A stretch of 55,802 nucleotides of DNA from Schlesneria paludicola DSM 18645. GTDB taxonomy: Bacteria > Planctomycetota > Planctomycetia > Planctomycetales > Planctomycetaceae. The DNA is taken from the NCBI GenBank assembly GCA_945869955.1, contig CAMBQP010000008.1:1-55802 (forward strand). The letters are read 5' to 3'. Both the position numbers and the translations under genes were made by a program. The notes beneath the pieces were generated by a model. It ran no database searches. It worked only from the letters and a program-made list of their open reading frames with translations, and was not told the origin of the DNA. Positions 37,385-45,510 of this stretch are shown here, in pieces (the first letter of the stretch is position 1; every line of letters starts with the position of its first letter).

Positions 37385-37637
37385 GGAAAACACCTCACAA
37401 GGCAAACCAAGGGATTTCGTCACGAGTGATCCAGTATGTCCCGCAGACTGCGTATTTGCCACTGCAACCTTGGTAATCTTGGGATGATACAACGGAATTG
37501 CGAATGGACCGGTTTTGATGTTTTCCGAATGGCATCAATGAGAACGGTTTTACCGTAGGCGAGGCATGACTTCATTTGCTGGCCGCCAAGCGGGCAGAGA
37601 CTCGAAGAGAACCGCATCTCAATTGGATTTGAAAAAC

Positions 37638-37690
37638 GTAAACACTTTGTTTACATTTCCGCTTGACAGAGGCCGGAAATCGTTGACAAT
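37638..37690 (+). promoter_or_regulatory. Promoter and palindromic operator of the HigBA locus
   Basis: A perfect inverted repeat GTAAACA-CTT-TGTTTAC at 37638-37654 lies 8 bases before TTGACA (37663-37668), followed after 16 bases by GACAAT (37685-37690). AAGGGA then precedes the toxin ATG at 37721. An operator beside the -35 box is the usual site where a HigA-type antitoxin represses its own operon. The binding itself is inference. Confidence 0.7.
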
Positions 37691-37720
37691 GTTGATGCGG
37701 TCGAATCGCAAAGGGAATTC

Positions 37721-38023
37721 ATGGATGTTGTGTTTGCCGACGCGGCTCTCGAGGACCTTGAACTGAATCCAGATGCTCGAACGGCATGGGCTGAGGCGAT
37801 CGTCCGCGCATTTCGCCGGAAAATGAGGTACATTCGAGATGCCACTGACGAACGGGATTTGAGGCGATTGAAGTCATTGCACTTCGAGAAACTCAAAGCG
37901 AGCGGTAGTCAGTCTGACTTGTATTCTATTCGACTTAACGACCAATGACGATTGGTTTTCCACATTTTAGACACGGCACCAAAACATACCATTGATGTTG
38001 TTGCCATTGCTGATTACCACTGA
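37721..38023 (+). pseudogene. higB: HigB-family toxin gene interrupted by an in-frame TGA
   Basis: The frame MDVVFADAALEDLELNPDAR..RAFRRKMRYIRDATDERDLR..SLHFEKLKAS..SIRLNDQ stops at the TGA at 37946-37948 after 75 residues. Reading on in the same frame gives RLVFHILDTAP..IDVVAIADYH and a TGA at 38021. HigB/RelE-type relatives have RLNDQW at this exact point and end in a DYH motif needed for mRNA cleavage, so a single TGG-to-TGA change has removed the last 25 residues. The short product is probably inactive. Readthrough or a sequencing error are alternatives. The antitoxin start follows 24 bases after the natural end. Confidence 0.85.
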
Positions 38024-38047
38024 AAACATTAGCAGGGAGTGCTAATT

Positions 38048-39163
38048 ATGGATAAGGTTATTTCCATCGAAGTTGTGATGCCGGGCGAGCTGATCCAAGA
38101 GGAGCTCGATGCACGGGGTTGGACTCACGACGACTTAGCCGAAGTGATGGGTCGCACTCGTCAGCACATTCGTAATCTGATCAAGGGGAAGACGGCGATT
38201 GGTCCAGAAGCTGCTCGCGAACTGGCTGATGCGTTTGGTACAAGCGCGGAATTCTGGATGAACTTGCAGACAAGCTTTGAATTATCGAAGCAACTTAATG
38301 AAGACCTTCAAATCAAGCGGCGTGCTGCGCTGTACGATTTCGTCCCCGTAAGGGAAATGAAGAAACGTGCATGGATTACAGATGATCCTGACATCGCGTC
38401 ACTCGAAACATCCGTCATGAGGTTTATGGGGATTTCATCGTGGGACGAAAAACCCTCGTTTTCCATGGCCGCCCGAAAAACGACTGACTGTCCCTCGCAC
38501 ACACCTGCGCAAATTGCCTGGGGGCGCAGGGCGCTCCAGTTGGGATCTTGCGTAACCGCCAGCAAATTTGTTGTTGAAAACATCGAATACGGAATCAAAG
38601 AACTGCGAGCATTGGTTGCCAATCCTGAGGATATTCGCCGTGTTCCAGCGGTCTTAGCATCGATGGGAATCCGTCTGGTTCTCGTACAACATTTGTCGGG
38701 AAGCAAAATTGACGGGGCGGCGATGTGGTTGGACGAAAACTCACCCGTCATCGCCTTGTCGCTTCGTTTTGGACGCATCGACAATTTTTGGCACAATATT
38801 TTTCATGAACTGGTCCACATCCGCGAGGGTGAGGGGGCGATCGACGTTGAACTCAATGACGGGGCGCGAGGTGCTGAGGTCTCCGAAAGCGAAGCCCGAG
38901 CCAATCATGATGCCGCCAATTATTTGATTGCGTCGGATCAAATGGATTCGTTTGTTTCACGTCATCAGGGATTGTTTTACCAAGCGAAGGTGATCCAGTT
39001 TGCGAACGCACGCGGTGTACACCCCGGAATTGTGGTTGGTCAATTGCATTACAGGAAAGAATTGGATTATCGGCAACTGGGAAAGCTGTTAATCGATGTG
39101 CGTCCGCATATTTTGGGTGTGGCGATCACGGATGGATGGGGCGATTGCCCGATCGTCTCGTAA
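38048..39163 (+). CDS. higA: HigA-type antitoxin fused to an ImmA/IrrE zinc peptidase
   Basis: 371 residues. Residues ~10-75 are a HigA helix-turn-helix of the Xre type (PGELIQEELDARGWTHDDLA, VMGRTRQHIRNLIKGKTAI, PEAARELADAFGTSAEFWMN). A middle region of unknown fold follows. The C-terminal half is an ImmA/IrrE metallopeptidase with FHELVHIREGEG (HELVH at 253-257) and SEARANHDAANYLI carrying a possible third ligand. ATG at 38048 has AGGGAG upstream; a GTG at 38039 is possible. It should repress its own promoter and neutralise HigB. The peptidase may allow regulated self-inactivation or cleavage of a partner, as known for ImmA with ImmR. Confidence 0.9.
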   Translation: MDKVISIEVVMPGELIQEELDARGWTHDDLAEVMGRTRQHIRNLIKGKTAIGPEAARELADAFGTSAEFWMNLQTSFELSKQLNEDLQIKRRAALYDFVPVREMKKRAWITDDPDIASLETSVMRFMGISSWDEKPSFSMAARKTTDCPSHTPAQIAWGRRALQLGSCVTASKFVVENIEYGIKELRALVANPEDIRRVPAVLASMGIRLVLVQHLSGSKIDGAAMWLDENSPVIALSLRFGRIDNFWHNIFHELVHIREGEGAIDVELNDGARGAEVSESEARANHDAANYLIASDQMDSFVSRHQGLFYQAKVIQFANARGVHPGIVVGQLHYRKELDYRQLGKLLIDVRPHILGVAITDGWGDCPIVS

Positions 39164-39207
39164 AGAGGTACGAAATAGGAAAGTTTGCCATAACATAAGT
39201 CGAAGGA

Positions 39208-39693
39208 TTGCAGAAGTACGCCGATGAGTACTTCGAACAGTATCCATTAGCGACTACAAGTGATTTAGCTGTATGGCCGATTAAAGCTGTATGGCCGATT
39301 AAAGCTGTATGGCCGATTAAAACCGGAAAATGGGAACCCCCTTCCGATCTCGTTCTACGCCGCTGCAAACAGGATTTTGCGAGAGCTCTTCGTGAGCAGC
39401 ATATACTGGATGAAAGGGGACTGCTGATTCGCGCACAGCATGCCACGCGTATCAGTGGTGGCGAACGACAACAGACATTTTGGGGTGACATTCGGAAAGC
39501 GCCGAGGGAGCATCTCATTCTCGCGTTTCAACAGAGGCGAGAACAGATTGTGGGCGACTGCCGTCAATTGGATCGTGATGTCGAATATTTCAGCAAAACA
39601 CGATCCGAAGTGGGGAAGGAGTTCCAAATGGTCTTCGACTTCCGCGACGATATTGAAGAGGGAAAGTTTTCATCGGAATATGCTTTCCATTAA
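39208..39693 (+). CDS. Unknown 161-residue protein behind the HigBA locus
   Basis: Not recognised. A mostly soluble, charged protein; the N-terminal part holds three back-to-back copies of AVWPIK, and the rest is helical and Arg/Glu-rich (DLVLRRCKQDFARALREQHI, DRDVEYFSKTRSEVGKEF). No membrane segment, no cysteine pairs. The only start is a TTG at 39208 with a poorly spaced AAGG. In the same frame just upstream an 11-codon open stretch (KRYEIGKFAIT) ends in TAA at 39196-39198, so the gene may have lost its real 5' end. It starts 45 bases after the antitoxin and could be a third gene of the locus. Confidence 0.6.
   Translation: MQKYADEYFEQYPLATTSDLAVWPIKAVWPIKAVWPIKTGKWEPPSDLVLRRCKQDFARALREQHILDERGLLIRAQHATRISGGERQQTFWGDIRKAPREHLILAFQQRREQIVGDCRQLDRDVEYFSKTRSEVGKEFQMVFDFRDDIEEGKFSSEYAFH
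39268..39321 (+). repeat. 18-bp in-frame tandem triplication
   Basis: GCTGTATGGCCGATTAAA is repeated three times without a mismatch, encoding AVWPIK x3. A perfect triplication points to a recent slippage or duplication event and keeps the reading frame. The 340 bases after this gene (39694-40033) show no other feature. Confidence 0.95.
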
Positions 39694-40033
39694 GCGAATT
39701 AATTCTGATTCCGCATCTTCACAATCCAGCACCTGCGAGCCCGCCTTGACGGCAACTTTCCCAACTTGACAACCGCCGTGTATTTTACTGAAAAATTGCC
39801 AATCGTTTTGAAGCGTTGAGACTTGATCGGTTTGTATGCCATATTGGCTCGACCATCTGACCATTGACGTCAACCTCGTCCACCAAATTGGTACCACCGA
39901 TCCCATTCCGAATCTGCACCATTTCCGGCCGCATTCCACACCAATTCGACAGGATCAAAACGACTCGAACGCTGCAGGCGAGGGATCCATGCGTCCCTCG
40001 CCTCTCCTGGATTAACCGAACTCGTATTCCACT

Positions 40034-40089
40034 CAGACACCTGCCCTCCGACACCTGCGATCAGACACCTGCGATCAGACACCTGCGAT
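40034..40089. repeat. 14-bp tandem repeat (x4) straddling the PfkB kinase stop codon
   Basis: Read on the minus strand the units are ATCGCAGGTGTCTG, the same again, ATCGCAGGTGTCGG and AGGGCAGGTGTCTG. The first unit encodes the end of the kinase (IAGV), and the stop codon TGA spans the boundary between the first and second units. The remaining units are duplicated 3' coding DNA lying beyond the stop. Confidence 0.9.
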
Positions 40090-41070
40090 GAGATCGGCGA
40101 CTTCCGTTTTGGTAAACGGTTTTTGCAGTCGGGCCCCCATTTGTGCAACAACGCGGGCAGCCGCGTGCGAGGCGAGATGGCCAGACTGTTTCCAGCTCAA
40201 GCCATTGGTGATGCCGTAGAGGATTCCGGCGGCGTACATATCGCCGGCACCCGTGGTGTCGATCGCTTTGGTGGTGACCCCTTCGATCGGAATGGCATGC
40301 CCCTGATGCATCAGTAGCGATCCATCCGCACCGAGCGTCAGTGCGACATCCGCGGCGTGGTGGTGTATTTGTTGGGCACAATCGATAGGATCGACTTTGC
40401 CGGTCAAGCTGCGGGCTTCTTCCAGATTACAGAACAAGAGATCGACAGGACCTTTGATCAAGTCCCAGAAAAACTCGCGATGCATACCGATCAAGAAGGG
40501 GTCGGAAACGGTAAACGCGACTTTGACACCGTTCTTTTTGGCCAGTTCGATCGCCTTCATCGCTGCGGCGGTGGTGGTCTCGCCCGCGAACAAATACCCT
40601 TCAATGTACACAATCTTGGATTTACGAATTTCGGCTTCGGAAATGTCATTCGGGCTGAGTGTTGCCGAGAGTCCCAAGTGTGTCAGCATGGTACGCTGTG
40701 CATCTTCGGTGATCAGGACCACGCAGGCCCCGGTCTGCCCGGAAACTTGGGGAACTTCGATGGTGACCCCTAGATTTCGCATATCTTTTAGCCAGAATTC
40801 TCCCAGCTCGTCGCTCCCCGTTTTCCCCGCGTAAGCCCCTTGGCCCCCAAAGTCGACCAACCCGGCGATTGTGTTGGCGGCGGATCCTCCCGCGCAGCGA
40901 TTAATTTTGGCGCCACGGATGGTATCGAGGACGCGAGTTTGCGTCGCTTCATCGACCAGTGTCATAATCCCTTTCTGAAACTGCAGAAGTTCCAGGGAGG
41001 AATCATCGATTCGAGCCTGAATATCAACGAGTGAATTACCGACTCCGTAAACATCGTAACTGGTCGACAT
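40075..41070 (-). CDS. PfkB-family sugar/nucleoside kinase, adenosine kinase-like
   Basis: 331 residues. Begins [18 protein letters not shown], then [20 protein letters not shown] (first PfkB motif), [12 protein letters not shown], an [10 protein letters not shown] stretch and the catalytic [15 protein letters not shown] with Asp in the GAGD anion hole. The overall pattern, with [20 protein letters not shown], resembles the bacterial adenosine/inosine-guanosine kinase branch. It probably phosphorylates adenosine or a related nucleoside in purine salvage. The ATG at 41070 matches the family N-terminus; 19 further upstream codons are excluded. Its last codons lie in a tandem repeat. Confidence 0.88.
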   Translation of the reverse strand: MSTSYDVYGVGNSLVDIQARIDDSSLELLQFQKGIMTLVDEATQTRVLDTIRGAKINRCAGGSAANTIAGLVDFGGQGAYAGKTGSDELGEFWLKDMRNLGVTIEVPQVSGQTGACVVLITEDAQRTMLTHLGLSATLSPNDISEAEIRKSKIVYIEGYLFAGETTTAAAMKAIELAKKNGVKVAFTVSDPFLIGMHREFFWDLIKGPVDLLFCNLEEARSLTGKVDPIDCAQQIHHHAADVALTLGADGSLLMHQGHAIPIEGVTTKAIDTTGAGDMYAAGILYGITNGLSWKQSGHLASHAAARVVAQMGARLQKPFTKTEVADLIAGV

Positions 41071-41672
41071 GAAAAAAACTTTCCAGAGAAACTGTTCAAA
41101 AACGGATCCTGACAACGTCGCGACCAAGCGGCTGTCATTGTACCGGGGCTGGCGTCATGCCACGACGGACTTCATCGCGGGACTGGCAAGATTTGAGCGA
41201 AATCCATGGAATTGTAAACGATCCTTCAGGTCTCTGCCACTGAATCCCCACAACGATTCCACGCGTTTTTCCACGAGAATTCTTGAGCAGACGTGTCGAA
41301 ACTCATCGAGTGAGCCATCACCGCAACCGAGATGGGGAGGCGGCGAGGGAGGGCTGCCCGGGGTCTGGCTGATTTTGCTCGATTGAAAAGCTGTTTTCAG
41401 GTTCGTGTTACGCTCGGTTGAATAAGCCAAATTTCGAAGACGCATCAGCGCGAAACGATTTTCTTCGGCAGCCATCACTTGGCAGCGAGAGGATCCAGTG
41501 GCTGGAATGGAATCGTTCTCAACGTCTAAATCGTCGAATGCGTCGAATGCGTCGAATGCGTCGAATACGTTGAAACAAGCAAAACACAAGAAATCGTCCC
41601 CTGCTGGATGGAAAGCAAATTGACTTATCAGAGATTTGGGCAAAAATAAGTGCCGTGTAATTTGATCCAGGA
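41071..41672. other. Intergenic region with a 9-bp tandem repeat
   Basis: About 600 bases. Four 9-base units of the form GCGTCGAAT lie at 41531-41566. A minus-strand frame across this area reads FDAFDAFDAF from the repeat and is otherwise low-complexity, so it is not called a gene. Nothing else was identified. Confidence 0.5.
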
Positions 41673-41702
41673 ATGATCCTCTCAGCTAACCGGGAAATGA
41701 GA

Positions 41703-41918
41703 ATGCCTTCGATTATGTTCGCAGCGCGCGGTGGCGGATTTTCGTCCATCATTGGATGGTTTATCCGTGTCGTGATTTATGACATCTGTATCACGGGAAT
41801 TTCAGATGTTTTGCATGTCCCACGGATGGTCGCACTCTTCATTTTTTTGGGGATTCTTGGAGTAATTGCCTTTTTTGGCTATCTGATCAAGCAGCGAACC
41901 GCTGGTGACATCGAGTAA
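41703..41918 (+). CDS. Small hypothetical membrane protein
   Basis: About 71 residues with an amphipathic start (MFAARGGGFSSIIGWFIRVV) and a clear membrane helix MVALFIFLGILGVIAFFGYL, ending in a short charged tail. Start choice is uncertain: ATGs at 41673, 41697 and 41703 are in frame, and GGGA lies about 7 bases before the last. It precedes the AIM24 gene by about 100 bases on the same strand. Family unknown. Confidence 0.55.
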   Translation: MPSIMFAARGGGFSSIIGWFIRVVIYDICITGISDVLHVPRMVALFIFLGILGVIAFFGYLIKQRTAGDIE

Positions 41919-42020
41919 CTGTTCGATCTCCGTATGAGGCGCCAAACAGGGGCGTGTGGCAATCCTGATCTCGACTGCAATCCTTATCTCGGTCCGGCAT
42001 TCCCTGAAAGCGCTTGATTC

Positions 42021-42710
42021 ATGGATTTCCAGATACAGCATGCACCCGTCTTTACTGTCATCGAATTTCAGCTCAGCGAAGCCGAAGAAGTGGTGGCTCA
42101 ACCCGATAGTATGATCTCGATGTCGCCGGGAATTCAAATTTCTTCCGCGATTGGACAGCCTCGTTCAGGTCAAGGCTGGTGGTCGGGATTCAAGAGTCTG
42201 CTGGGGGGCGAGTCCTTTTTTCGTGCGGTGTTTCGGGCGAAACGAGACTCGCAAACCTTACTGCTGGCTCCGGATAATTATGGTGATATTATCCCGATTT
42301 CATTGGTCGATGTTGGAAATTTGTATCTCAGTCGGGGCTCCTACCTAGCACACGTTGGTGACTGTCACCTCACCACCCGCTATGGCGGCATGAAGGGGGT
42401 CTTTGCTAAGACAGGACTCTTTCTGCTCCACGTTTCCGGAACCGGAACATTGTTTTGTCAGACCTACGGGGCGATCAAGGAACGACAGCTTGCCGAAGGT
42501 GAGCAGTTTTTAATCGATAATCGCTATGTGATTGCCTTCTCCGAGACGGTCAGCTACCAACTGGTGAAGGCGAGTCGTTCCTTGCGGGATTCCATGATGT
42601 CCGGTGAAGGGCTGGTCAATCGCTATACCGGCCCGGGACGACTCTATTATCAGACACGCGTTAAACCCTCGATCAGTATTCTGGGACACCTGCTGAACGC
42701 CGCCACTTGA
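42021..42710 (+). CDS. AIM24-family protein (TIGR00266-like)
   Basis: 229 residues. It follows the AIM24 pattern: FTVIEFQLSEAEEVVAQPDSM, a GWWSGFKSLLGGESFFRAVF core, then LLLAPDNYGDIIPI, and LFLLHVSGTGTLFCQTYGAI, LAEGEQFLIDNRYVIAFS. These are beta-helical, TRAP/AIM24-type folds; the yeast protein helps mitochondrial inner-membrane organisation, and the bacterial role is unknown. Its stop overlaps a possible TTG start of the M48 peptidase gene (TTGA), so the two are probably one transcript. Confidence 0.88.
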   Translation: MDFQIQHAPVFTVIEFQLSEAEEVVAQPDSMISMSPGIQISSAIGQPRSGQGWWSGFKSLLGGESFFRAVFRAKRDSQTLLLAPDNYGDIIPISLVDVGNLYLSRGSYLAHVGDCHLTTRYGGMKGVFAKTGLFLLHVSGTGTLFCQTYGAIKERQLAEGEQFLIDNRYVIAFSETVSYQLVKASRSLRDSMMSGEGLVNRYTGPGRLYYQTRVKPSISILGHLLNAAT

Positions 42711-42727
42711 GCTCACCCTGTGATCAC

Positions 42728-44059
42728 ATGTCTTCCACCAATACCAATGCCGATACCATCCCGTTTCGCAGCGACCTGATCCAACAGATCCAACGGGCCA
42801 ATCGAATTGCCACCCCTTGGGTTCTAATGCAGTTTGTGCTGGCTCTGGTGCTGGCGTCGCAAATCGATTGGGCCAAACTGGTCGACGAACCCTTGTTTGC
42901 CTTGATTGCGGTCCTGGTGATTGTTAGCCCGCACGTGATGGGGATCCTCAGGCATTATGCCCTGAACAAGCGAGAAATCAGTCAACTCAAAGAGCAAACT
43001 CGATTTGGTGAGTTTGACAAATATCAGCTGCGACGGCTCGCTGACGAGACACTCGATCGATTAGGACTCCCCCGGCCAGGCCCCCCGGTCTATATCACCG
43101 CCGATAAATCCCTGAACGCTGGTGCACTTCATCTGGGGTTGGGGGGATTCTTCCGCTCGTTGAATGGAGTTTACCTGAATCGACAGGTTCTGCACCGGCT
43201 CACCCCCGCCCAGTTACAGGATCTGATCGGCCACGAATTGGGGCATTTTTATCGATACTACCTGGTGAGTCAGCGATTTCATGGAATCACACTGTTACTG
43301 GGGGTGCTCAGTGGTCTGCTGGTCACTCAATGGATTGGCATGTCCAATTTCCTCAGCCTAGTTGCCCTGTCGGCCTGTGGTTCGGTCTTCTGGTTCATCT
43401 CGGGGTGGCTGATGGCCCGTCATGTCATGGCGATTGAATATCTTTGCGACGATCTGGGGGCTCAGGTTCATGGTCCCCTGGTCTCGATCAACAGCTTGTT
43501 GACGATGGGTGTCGATCAAGAAATTCAGCTGGCGATCCAGCAGCAGGAACTGACCTCACGTCGATACGGCCATCTGAAGGTATCAGAAATCCTGGAAGCG
43601 ATCGAAGCGGCGGTCCCCTACGGGTATTCTTCGCGAGAATCACTGGAAGCCGCCGTTCAAGTCTCGATGAAACAACAGGCCATCACAAAACGGAAATTGT
43701 CCCTGTCCGGATTTCTGCAGTATGCCTGGCAAGGTGAAGACGAATCGGCGATCGAAGACCAAATCAAGGGATTAAAGGAACTGATGACCGTGCCGCGGAT
43801 TGACTGGGAATTTCTGATCAATCGACCAGGTCATATTGAATTGGACGAACAGCAAGTCAAGCAGTTGGTGAATCTCATTGACGCCGAACCTGGAAAAATC
43901 CTGTTTCGCATTCCCGATGAAGTGGGGAGTGGTGATTCCGTTCATCCACCAATCCGGGCGCGAATCCTGTATCTCTGGCAGAATCGCCACGAGATTGAGG
44001 CCGCGCGCCAGGAGATTCACACGAATCCTGACTGGAGCCATGGACGCACGGACTGGTGA
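42728..44059 (+). CDS. M48-family zinc metalloprotease, membrane-bound
   Basis: 443 residues from the ATG at 42728; a TTG at 42707, overlapping the previous stop, is an alternative. Two N-terminal helices (WVLMQFVLALVLASQI and FALIAVLVIVSPHVMGIL), then a region with YITADKSLNAGALHLG, the zinc site IGHELGHFYRYYL, and further helices GITLLLGVLSGLLVTQWI and FLSLVALSACGSVFWFIS. IEYLCDDLGAQ probably gives the third ligand. This is the HtpX/Ste24 type that removes damaged membrane proteins. The C-terminal ~170 residues are soluble and unrecognised. Confidence 0.87.
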   Translation: MSSTNTNADTIPFRSDLIQQIQRANRIATPWVLMQFVLALVLASQIDWAKLVDEPLFALIAVLVIVSPHVMGILRHYALNKREISQLKEQTRFGEFDKYQLRRLADETLDRLGLPRPGPPVYITADKSLNAGALHLGLGGFFRSLNGVYLNRQVLHRLTPAQLQDLIGHELGHFYRYYLVSQRFHGITLLLGVLSGLLVTQWIGMSNFLSLVALSACGSVFWFISGWLMARHVMAIEYLCDDLGAQVHGPLVSINSLLTMGVDQEIQLAIQQQELTSRRYGHLKVSEILEAIEAAVPYGYSSRESLEAAVQVSMKQQAITKRKLSLSGFLQYAWQGEDESAIEDQIKGLKELMTVPRIDWEFLINRPGHIELDEQQVKQLVNLIDAEPGKILFRIPDEVGSGDSVHPPIRARILYLWQNRHEIEAARQEIHTNPDWSHGRTDW

Positions 44060-44134
44060 GCGGTCACAACGGCCCTCCCCCATTGTGAGCTCTCTGCCAA
44101 CGCGCCGGTGAAACCAATTGTTCGCTGACGCGCT

Positions 44135-44536
44135 TCAACAAAAATGGATGACGAGAGGGTTCCCCGTCTTTTTGACGACCTCGTAGCCTTTGAAAATATC
44201 GACAACGCACTCAAACTTGGATTCATCGTCTGTGATCGAGCGAGGAAACGCTCCGAGTTCTTTGATCGACGCCTGAGGTGACGAAAGACCAAGCCGACGT
44301 ACCAAGACGGCCTGATATCGCCGAAGCGGATTTTCAAGAACGGAAAGCATCATTTGCGATAACCGGATTTCGTCATTCTCCTGCTGTGCATTCCATAATC
44401 GAATGAAATCTTCCATCGATCGATCGTCGGTTTCCGACGCGACGAGTTCGCACACCTCGTCGATTACGTCGAAGATTGGGTTAGCGCTTTTGTCATCGCC
44501 AAGCCACGTGCCGCAGTAAAAGTGAAAGCCTGCCAT
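44135..44536 (-). CDS. Hypothetical cytoplasmic protein
   Basis: 133 residues, not recognised. Starts MAGFHFYCGTWLGDDKSAN and is largely helical and acidic in the middle (EDFIRLWNAQQENDEIRLSQ), with no membrane segment. Balanced amino-acid composition and its position between well-separated neighbours make it look real; no ribosome-binding site stands out. Confidence 0.6.
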   Translation of the reverse strand: MAGFHFYCGTWLGDDKSANPIFDVIDEVCELVASETDDRSMEDFIRLWNAQQENDEIRLSQMMLSVLENPLRRYQAVLVRRLGLSSPQASIKELGAFPRSITDDESKFECVVDIFKGYEVVKKTGNPLVIHFC

Positions 44537-44599
44537 GTCTGTTACCGGATATTGGAAGTGTCACCGAAGATTGGATTGTGAAAGCAAATCCCTCAGGAT

Positions 44600-45469
44600 T
44601 CAGGTGAGGGGGTCGTGCGGCGGATCCTCGAAAGGACGAGGATGTGCGTAGAACTCGCTCAGGTCCAACTCCCCTTTCGTCTCGGCCTCCAGCAGGTGGA
44701 TTCGTTTTTCAACCCGCTGCAACCGCAGTTCCAGATGCGGGGGAAGCTTCAGGTCTTTGCCAGTACGGGGGCGAGGGACCGCCGGATACCCCAGCTGACG
44801 CTGTAACGCAGCGAACAGATACAGCGGATCTTTGCCTCGATTGGCCTTGGCGATACGCCCCTCTTGCCGACCGAACAGCATGGGGACACTGGCGGGTTCG
44901 TCGAGCTGGCCGAGCTTGCGGCGTTCCTCGACGTAAAATTCCGAGCGAAAGTAGATCATGTCCGCAAATTCAACGGTCCCCAATTGCATGCGGGCGCGCA
45001 GAATCCAGTCTCGCCAGTTCGCATCGTAAACCGGATCATCGGCAATCGCGGCCATCCCCTTGTCATAGCCCAGGCGGTTTCGAGACAGACATTCGAACTG
45101 GTAAACAAACAATCCGGCCGGCTTGCCATTTTCACCACGATAGCGGGCTTCTCGCTCCAGAATCAGCAAGGCGACCCGCTGATCAAATTTGGTTCGATCC
45201 TCTTCGGATTGTCGCATGACGAACGTCTGAAAAGGGGCAAAGTAGTGGGGCAGATGGGCCATCCCTTCACAAAGACGCCCCTTTAACAGCATTTCCCCCC
45301 GCAAAACATCGAGTGCCAGCGGCAAGCGAGTTGTTGCCAGGATCTCTTCCTTGATGCTGATCAAGATTTCCTGGGAAGGGAGATCCTCGGCCAGCCGTTC
45401 CAGAAACGTTTTAAAAAAATAGGCCTGCTCAATGTATTCTTCTCGATCGAGAACTGGCATGATTTTCAT
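44600..45469 (-). CDS. Conserved-type hypothetical protein next to the sigma-54 activator
   Basis: 289 residues, soluble, helical, no known domain. Distinct stretches are EYIEQAYFFKTFLERL, TTRLPLALDVLRGEMLLKG, AHLPHYFAPFQTFVMRQSE, VYQFECLSRNRLGYDKGMAAI and a coiled-coil-like tail HLELRLQRVEKRIHLLEAE. The many aromatic and charged conserved-looking blocks suggest a widespread planctomycete family, but I cannot name it. It lies 41 bases after the sigma-54 regulator on the same strand, so the two are probably co-transcribed and may act together. Confidence 0.75.
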   Translation of the reverse strand: MKIMPVLDREEYIEQAYFFKTFLERLAEDLPSQEILISIKEEILATTRLPLALDVLRGEMLLKGRLCEGMAHLPHYFAPFQTFVMRQSEEDRTKFDQRVALLILEREARYRGENGKPAGLFVYQFECLSRNRLGYDKGMAAIADDPVYDANWRDWILRARMQLGTVEFADMIYFRSEFYVEERRKLGQLDEPASVPMLFGRQEGRIAKANRGKDPLYLFAALQRQLGYPAVPRPRTGKDLKLPPHLELRLQRVEKRIHLLEAETKGELDLSEFYAHPRPFEDPPHDPLT

Positions 45470-45510
45470 TCTCGCGTTGCGTCAGGGGGTCACCCCTCAA
45501 CGCGTTAAAA

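Noticed and set aside
37946-37948. TGA in higB read as selenocysteine
   Set aside because: The aligned residue in relatives is Trp, not Cys, and no selenocysteine insertion hairpin or related gene is visible. A simple nonsense change is more likely.
39268-39321. CRISPR-like repeat at the AVWPIK array, and the other tandem arrays
   Set aside because: The units are directly adjacent with no spacers, and no cas genes are present.
39670-39939. 89-codon minus-strand frame after the 161-residue unknown
   Set aside because: Overlaps the end of that gene antisense and has a Trp/Arg/Ser-rich start without family resemblance.
41155-41643. 162-codon minus-strand frame with FDAFDAFDAF
   Set aside because: It depends on the 9-bp repeat for part of its length and is otherwise low-complexity, with no ribosome-binding site or known motif.
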